Of a stretch of DNA of 64,000 bases, positions 60,324 to 64,000 are shown piece by piece; the stretch's first letter is position 1; each line of letters begins with the position of its first letter. The translations under genes were made by a program, and so were the position numbers. The stretch comes from Flavivirga sp. 57AJ16 (GTDB lineage Bacteria > Bacteroidota > Bacteroidia > Flavobacteriales > Flavobacteriaceae): positions 153,956 through 217,955 of the forward strand of contig NZ_JAQZAT010000009.1 of assembly GCF_028736925.1 (NCBI RefSeq). Reading direction: 5' to 3'. A model generated the notes under the pieces. It made no database searches. It was not told the DNA's origin and worked only from the letters and a program-made list of their open reading frames with translations.

Positions 60324-62192
60324 TTAAAGGGTAATAATAATAGCTTCTAAAGAATCTGTAGGTTCCAGACCTATTTTTTTACGAAGACGATGTCTTGCTT
60401 TTTTAACACCATCTCCAGAAATATTAAGGATATTAGCGATTTCTTTTGAAGATAAATTCATTTTCATCAATGCCATTAAACGTAAATCGTTAGAAGTAAT
60501 ATTTGGAAATTGTTGTTGTGCCTTTTCGTTGAAATCTTTGTGTACAGCTCCAAAATACTTACTAAAATTCTCCCAACTATTATCATCTTGTATATCGAAA
60601 TTTATAGTTTGAATAAGCTTTTGATACCCAGAATTATCATTGGAATTAGTTTTAAAAAACTGGGCTTTCTCTTTTACTTTGTTTAAAACCTCATTCTTTT
60701 TAGCCAAATGCAACGCATGTGTTGTAAGTTCTTTGGATTTATATTCTAAATCTATTTCGGCTTTTTCCTTAGCGATCTTATTTATTTTGCTTCTTTGGTA
60801 AAAGACATAAACACCAGTAAGCGCTATTAGTAAACAGGAAAACAAAAGTAAACGCTGCATACTGCTAATTTTTTCTTTTATATTTAACAGATCAATTTCT
60901 TTTTTTTGAGTTTCGATTTGCTGTTCTTTTCGCTCTGTATCATAAGTTGCCCGTAGCTCTTCTATTTGCTTAGACTTTGCCTCGTTGAACATACTATCTT
61001 TTAACTTGGTATAGATTTCATAGTCTTCTAATCCTTTTTTATACTCTCCGTTTTGTTTATAGAGATCATGGCGACTATCATAGACCTCAGACAACGTACT
61101 TATATCATGTTGTGCTTCTGCAACTTTTATAGCTTTACTGTAATAGTGCAAAGCACTATCTAAATCTTTTTCTCTCAAAAAATAATAATTTCCTAAATTG
61201 CTATAAAGAACAACATCTTCGATATTTAAGGTTTCATAGAGTTTAAGCGCTCTCAAATAACTAGTTTTAGCTTCGTTATTCTTTTTTAAGTCAAAATAAG
61301 TATTTCCTAAACTTGATAACAATTGAGCTTCTGTTAGTTTTTCACCGAATTTTTGGGCTAAACGGATCGTTTCTTTATGTAGTTCAAAGGCTTTATTCGT
61401 TTCTTTTAGAAAAGTTAAAATCCCCATTTGGTTCATCATTGCTGTTAAAACCATCATGTTTTTACCATTGAGCCTAAACAACTTCTCTGCTTCTTCATAA
61501 TACATTAGGGATTGCTTATAGTTTCCTAACTCGCTTTCTAAAATCCCCATATTGTTATATATAACAGCAGTATAATATGTTTCTCCAAATTCTTTGAATA
61601 ATTTTAATGCTTTTAATTCATTCTTTAAAGCCAAAAGATACTTATCTGTTCCCATATAAATTAAACCTATCATATTATAGGTTCCCCCCATCCACTTCTT
61701 GAATTGCTCATTTTGTTTGGTTGAGCTACTATCTCTGTTTTTATATAAATTAATATTTTTATCCAGATAGTAAAAGGAAGAATCATATTCCTTTTTGCGC
61801 CAATAGATATCTCCATGTAACAAATTATTTCGAAGATGCTCGGGTATGTTTTTTGTGAGCAATGATTTTGCTTTTTTTGCATATATTAAAGCTGAATCGA
61901 GCGAAGTTTTTGCTCCAAAATAAAAACCTAAATTGTTATACCCCTTTGCTAAACCAACTGGGTAATTTATTTTTTGGGAGAGCATAATCATCTCTTCGGC
62001 ATATTTTCTAGCGATTTCTGGTTTATTATTAAGTTCTAATCGTGAGATTACATGCATTGTTTCAACCTTGGCAGCATCGTCTTTTTGAACATTATAAACT
62101 TGTATAAGACTGTCAAGATCGCTTTGCTTTTGGGCATATACATTGATACAAAAAAACAGTAACATGCATATAATAGATGATTTTTTATTCAT
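60324..62192 (-). CDS. TPR-rich membrane regulator with LuxR-like HTH
   Basis: A 622-residue protein: signal peptide (to ~20, CINVYAQ), about ten TPR units (~35-410; e.g. KGYNNLGFYFGAKTSLDSAL, AVIYNNMGILESELGNYKQS), a coiled coil (~415-445), one membrane helix (~450-468, RLLLFSCLLIALTGVYVFY), a second coiled coil and a C-terminal HTH (~560-622: NDLRLMALMKMNLSSKEIAN, ILNISGDGVKKARHRLRKKI). This is a common Bacteroidota regulator type, with ligand sensing in the periplasm and DNA binding in the cytoplasm. The target is unknown; it stands alone, next to a divergent BspA-like gene. Confidence 0.9.
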   Translation of the reverse strand: MNKKSSIICMLLFFCINVYAQKQSDLDSLIQVYNVQKDDAAKVETMHVISRLELNNKPEIARKYAEEMIMLSQKINYPVGLAKGYNNLGFYFGAKTSLDSALIYAKKAKSLLTKNIPEHLRNNLLHGDIYWRKKEYDSSFYYLDKNINLYKNRDSSSTKQNEQFKKWMGGTYNMIGLIYMGTDKYLLALKNELKALKLFKEFGETYYTAVIYNNMGILESELGNYKQSLMYYEEAEKLFRLNGKNMMVLTAMMNQMGILTFLKETNKAFELHKETIRLAQKFGEKLTEAQLLSSLGNTYFDLKKNNEAKTSYLRALKLYETLNIEDVVLYSNLGNYYFLREKDLDSALHYYSKAIKVAEAQHDISTLSEVYDSRHDLYKQNGEYKKGLEDYEIYTKLKDSMFNEAKSKQIEELRATYDTERKEQQIETQKKEIDLLNIKEKISSMQRLLLFSCLLIALTGVYVFYQRSKINKIAKEKAEIDLEYKSKELTTHALHLAKKNEVLNKVKEKAQFFKTNSNDNSGYQKLIQTINFDIQDDNSWENFSKYFGAVHKDFNEKAQQQFPNITSNDLRLMALMKMNLSSKEIANILNISGDGVKKARHRLRKKIGLEPTDSLEAIIITL

Positions 62193-62321
62193 TTCGTTAG
62201 GTTTAAAAGGATATTATTTGGGTGCCAATTTAAGTGATGGTTTCAAAGATAAAATTATCACTCAACAAACAAAAGAATATTCCAAAAATAGGTGTCAAGT
62301 GAGTAGGAGAGACAAATAGTT

Positions 62322-62484
62322 ATACCAATTATGAATTAAAATGAGCTACGGAAAACGACATTGCTTATTTGTTTTAGCCTGCTGCGAGTTATTTGCATAG
62401 CCTAAGCTATGGAAATGACGAGTAAAGAGATAAAACGAACTAATGAATGAGTTTGAATAGCGTATTTTAATTCATAATTGGTAT
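62322..62484. repeat. 163-bp MITE-like element (family B, copy 2)
   Basis: Same length and 21-bp perfect terminal inverted repeats as the copy at 44153-44315, with five substitutions between the two. Flanks are agtt on the left and taat on the right. Confidence 0.88.
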
Positions 62485-62506
62485 TAATCCTTAATTTTGT
62501 TTTAAA

Positions 62507-62545
62507 TCCCGCTTTTTTATAATTAAAAAGCGGGGTTTTTACTAC
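62507..62545 (+). terminator. Hairpin with T run
   Basis: Stem cccgctttttt / aaaaagcggg with a short loop followed by gtttttac. On the plus strand this looks like an intrinsic terminator but no plus-strand gene precedes it. Confidence 0.6.
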
Positions 62546-62772
62546 CTATTAGGGTTAAAAAACGACATCGTATATCAATACCTGATTTTTTAACAAAAAA
62601 ACTTGAACCGTTGCAGGATGTCTTTTGGGTTCATTTATACAATGTTATTTATGTGCTCTAATTACCTATGTGCATAAGAAATAATAAAACCGTGTCTTTT
62701 TGTTCACCCTATTTTGTGTTAAATCAGGCCATATTATGGTTTATTTGAAATACAATTTAAAATTCTAAAAAC

Positions 62773-64000
62773 ATGAAAAAACATTTACAAGTATTAATAT
62801 TTTTAATGCTACCTATTTTTAGTATTTCGCAAACCAGTTTCGAAATATTCGAAATAGATGATATAAAGTACTGGGTAACGTCCTCTCAAGAGAACCCCAC
62901 TGTAAAAATTATAGATTCACCAAATGCAACAGGCGCTATTGTAATACCAGAAACAGTAACCCATCAAGGTATAACATATCATGTCACGGATATTGGTACT
63001 TGGGCTTTTACTGGTAATATCTTAACAAGTGTCACCATTCCAGGTAGTGTCACGGCTATTGGTCGTTTTGCTTTTTCTGGTAATCTCTTAGAAAAGGTTA
63101 AGGCAAAAGGCATAACACCAGTAACGATTTACTCAGAGACATTTGGAAATCATCGAGAAAAAATCGCATTAATTATACCAGAGGGTACTAAAAGTGAATA
63201 TGGAACTGCAGGTTGGACAGGCTTTAAATCAATTACCGAAGATGATGATGCGCTAGGTATAATCACCTTCGAAAAAGATCATATAAACTACCGGGTAACT
63301 TCCTTAGAAGGTGTTAGCCCCACAGTAGAAATCAAAGCGTCACCAAATGCAACAGGCGCTATTGTAATAATACCAGAAACAGTAACCCATCAAGGCATAA
63401 CATATCGTGTCACGGCTATTGGTAATTATGCTTTTAGAGATAATGGGTTAACAAGTGTAATTATTCCGGATAGTGTCTCTACTATTGGTCGTTTTGCTTT
63501 TGATAATAATGGGTTAACAAGTGTAATTATTCCAGATAGTGTCACGGCAATTGGTAATTTTGCTTTTAGATATAATGACTTAACAAGTGTCACCATTCCA
63601 GATAGTGTCATTTCTATTGGAGAAGCTACTTTTTATAATAATGCCTTAGAAAAGGTTAAGACAAAAGGCTTAACACCAGCAACGATTTTTTCAAATACAT
63701 TTAAAAATCGAGCAGAAATCGCATTAATTATACCAGAGGGTACTAAAAGTGTTTATAAAAGCGCAGGTTGGACAGGCTTTAAATCAATTACCGAAGATGA
63801 TGATGAGCTAGGTATAATCACCTTCGAAATAGATCATATAAATTACCGGGTAACTTCCTTAGAAGGTCTTAGCCCCACAGTAGAAATCAAAGAATCCCCA
63901 ACTGCAACAGGCGCTATTGATATACCAGAAACAGTAACCCATGAAGACATAATATATCGTGTTACTGTAATTGGCGATGAGGCTTTTGCAGGTAATGGCT
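62773..64000 (+). CDS. BspA-type leucine-rich repeat surface protein (partial, runs off the window)
   Basis: The frame is open from ATG 62773 to the end of the window (409 codons, no stop). A signal peptide (MKKHLQVLIFLMLPIFSISQ) is followed by LRR_5/BspA units with the core LTSVTIPDSVTAIGNFAF. These are nested in larger modules: each begins ITFEKDHINYRVTSLEG, passes a GAIVIPETVTHQGITY segment, several LRR units and an EIALIIPEGTKS block, and ends AGWTGFKSITEDDD. Module 1 runs to ~63252, module 2 63253-63810, module 3 is cut. Expected to be exported, possibly adhesive. The C-terminal sorting signal is outside the window. Confidence 0.9.
   Translation, partial: MKKHLQVLIFLMLPIFSISQTSFEIFEIDDIKYWVTSSQENPTVKIIDSPNATGAIVIPETVTHQGITYHVTDIGTWAFTGNILTSVTIPGSVTAIGRFAFSGNLLEKVKAKGITPVTIYSETFGNHREKIALIIPEGTKSEYGTAGWTGFKSITEDDDALGIITFEKDHINYRVTSLEGVSPTVEIKASPNATGAIVIIPETVTHQGITYRVTAIGNYAFRDNGLTSVIIPDSVSTIGRFAFDNNGLTSVIIPDSVTAIGNFAFRYNDLTSVTIPDSVISIGEATFYNNALEKVKTKGLTPATIFSNTFKNRAEIALIIPEGTKSVYKSAGWTGFKSITEDDDELGIITFEIDHINYRVTSLEGLSPTVEIKESPTATGAIDIPETVTHEDIIYRVTVIGDEAFAGNG

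Larger units (their letters stand above)
62193..62772. other. 580-bp divergent gap between the TPR regulator and BspA-like genes
   Basis: Contains the second family B element (62322-62484) and a hairpin with T run (62507-62545). No gene. The stretch 62546-62772 presumably carries the promoter of the BspA-like gene, but I see no exact TAnnTTTG box near the start codon. Confidence 0.55.

Overview
The window reads as chromosomal DNA of a gliding member of the Flavobacteriaceae (Bacteroidota). The basis is an AT-rich sequence, promoters of the Bacteroidota type (TAnnTTTG, sometimes with an upstream TTG), a gldI gliding-motility lipoprotein, a PPIase/FKBP lipoprotein, a DUF5683 protein beside parAB, a two-subunit methylmalonyl-CoA mutase, TPR-HTH regulators and a BspA-type repeat protein. 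Shine-Dalgarno sites are mostly absent, as is usual in this phylum. No rRNA, CRISPR array, complete prophage or transposase-bearing IS was seen.

Layout. 0-17 kb holds housekeeping blocks: a coiled-coil/Nif3 pair, lpxK, a minus-strand run (small membrane protein, glycosyltransferase, ECF sigma, Nramp-like transporter, lipA, gap, hybrid histidine kinase), aqpZ, an ECF sigma/anti-sigma pair, murB with an aminotransferase, and an aspartyl protease. 17-30 kb holds valS, an nrnA-like/gldI/PPIase/lgt/DUF192 run, ndk, csp, a DUF721-recF pair, and a TPR protein with ribH. 31-38 kb holds two small paralogous membrane proteins, mutL, two rhomboids, a nuclease/phosphatase-fold membrane protein, DUF6122 and wbqC. 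38-44 kb is lepB-dapB-DUF5683-parB-parA plus a second, extended ParA. 44.6-50 kb is the mutase block with divIC and udk. 50-54 kb is a TonB receptor/PQQ dehydrogenase/cytochrome c run.

At 54.4 kb the character changes. A tRNA-Pro(UGG) gene is preceded by a truncated copy of its own 5' half and a small GIY-YIG nuclease ORF, and is followed by a decayed tyrosine integrase, an AbiE-type toxin-antitoxin pair, a truncated ECF sigma factor, a small HTH protein and more than 1 kb of apparently non-coding DNA. This looks like the remnant of a tRNA-integrated island. The window ends with a TPR-LuxR-like regulator and the start of a BspA-like protein with two-level repeats.

The most unusual layer is repetitive DNA: eight 78-bp tandem units after ribH; a triplicated ~130-bp unit after valS; three CAGT-rich clusters; small terminal-inverted-repeat elements (two 163-bp copies differing at 5 positions, and another family that interrupts the integrase); and palindromes that lie in frame inside valS and the large methylmalonyl-CoA mutase subunit, adding peptides to essential or central enzymes. 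The best candidate for an undescribed system is the GIY-YIG/tRNA-Pro arrangement, in which a 55-bp block of the 5' part of the tRNA is duplicated around a nuclease gene.
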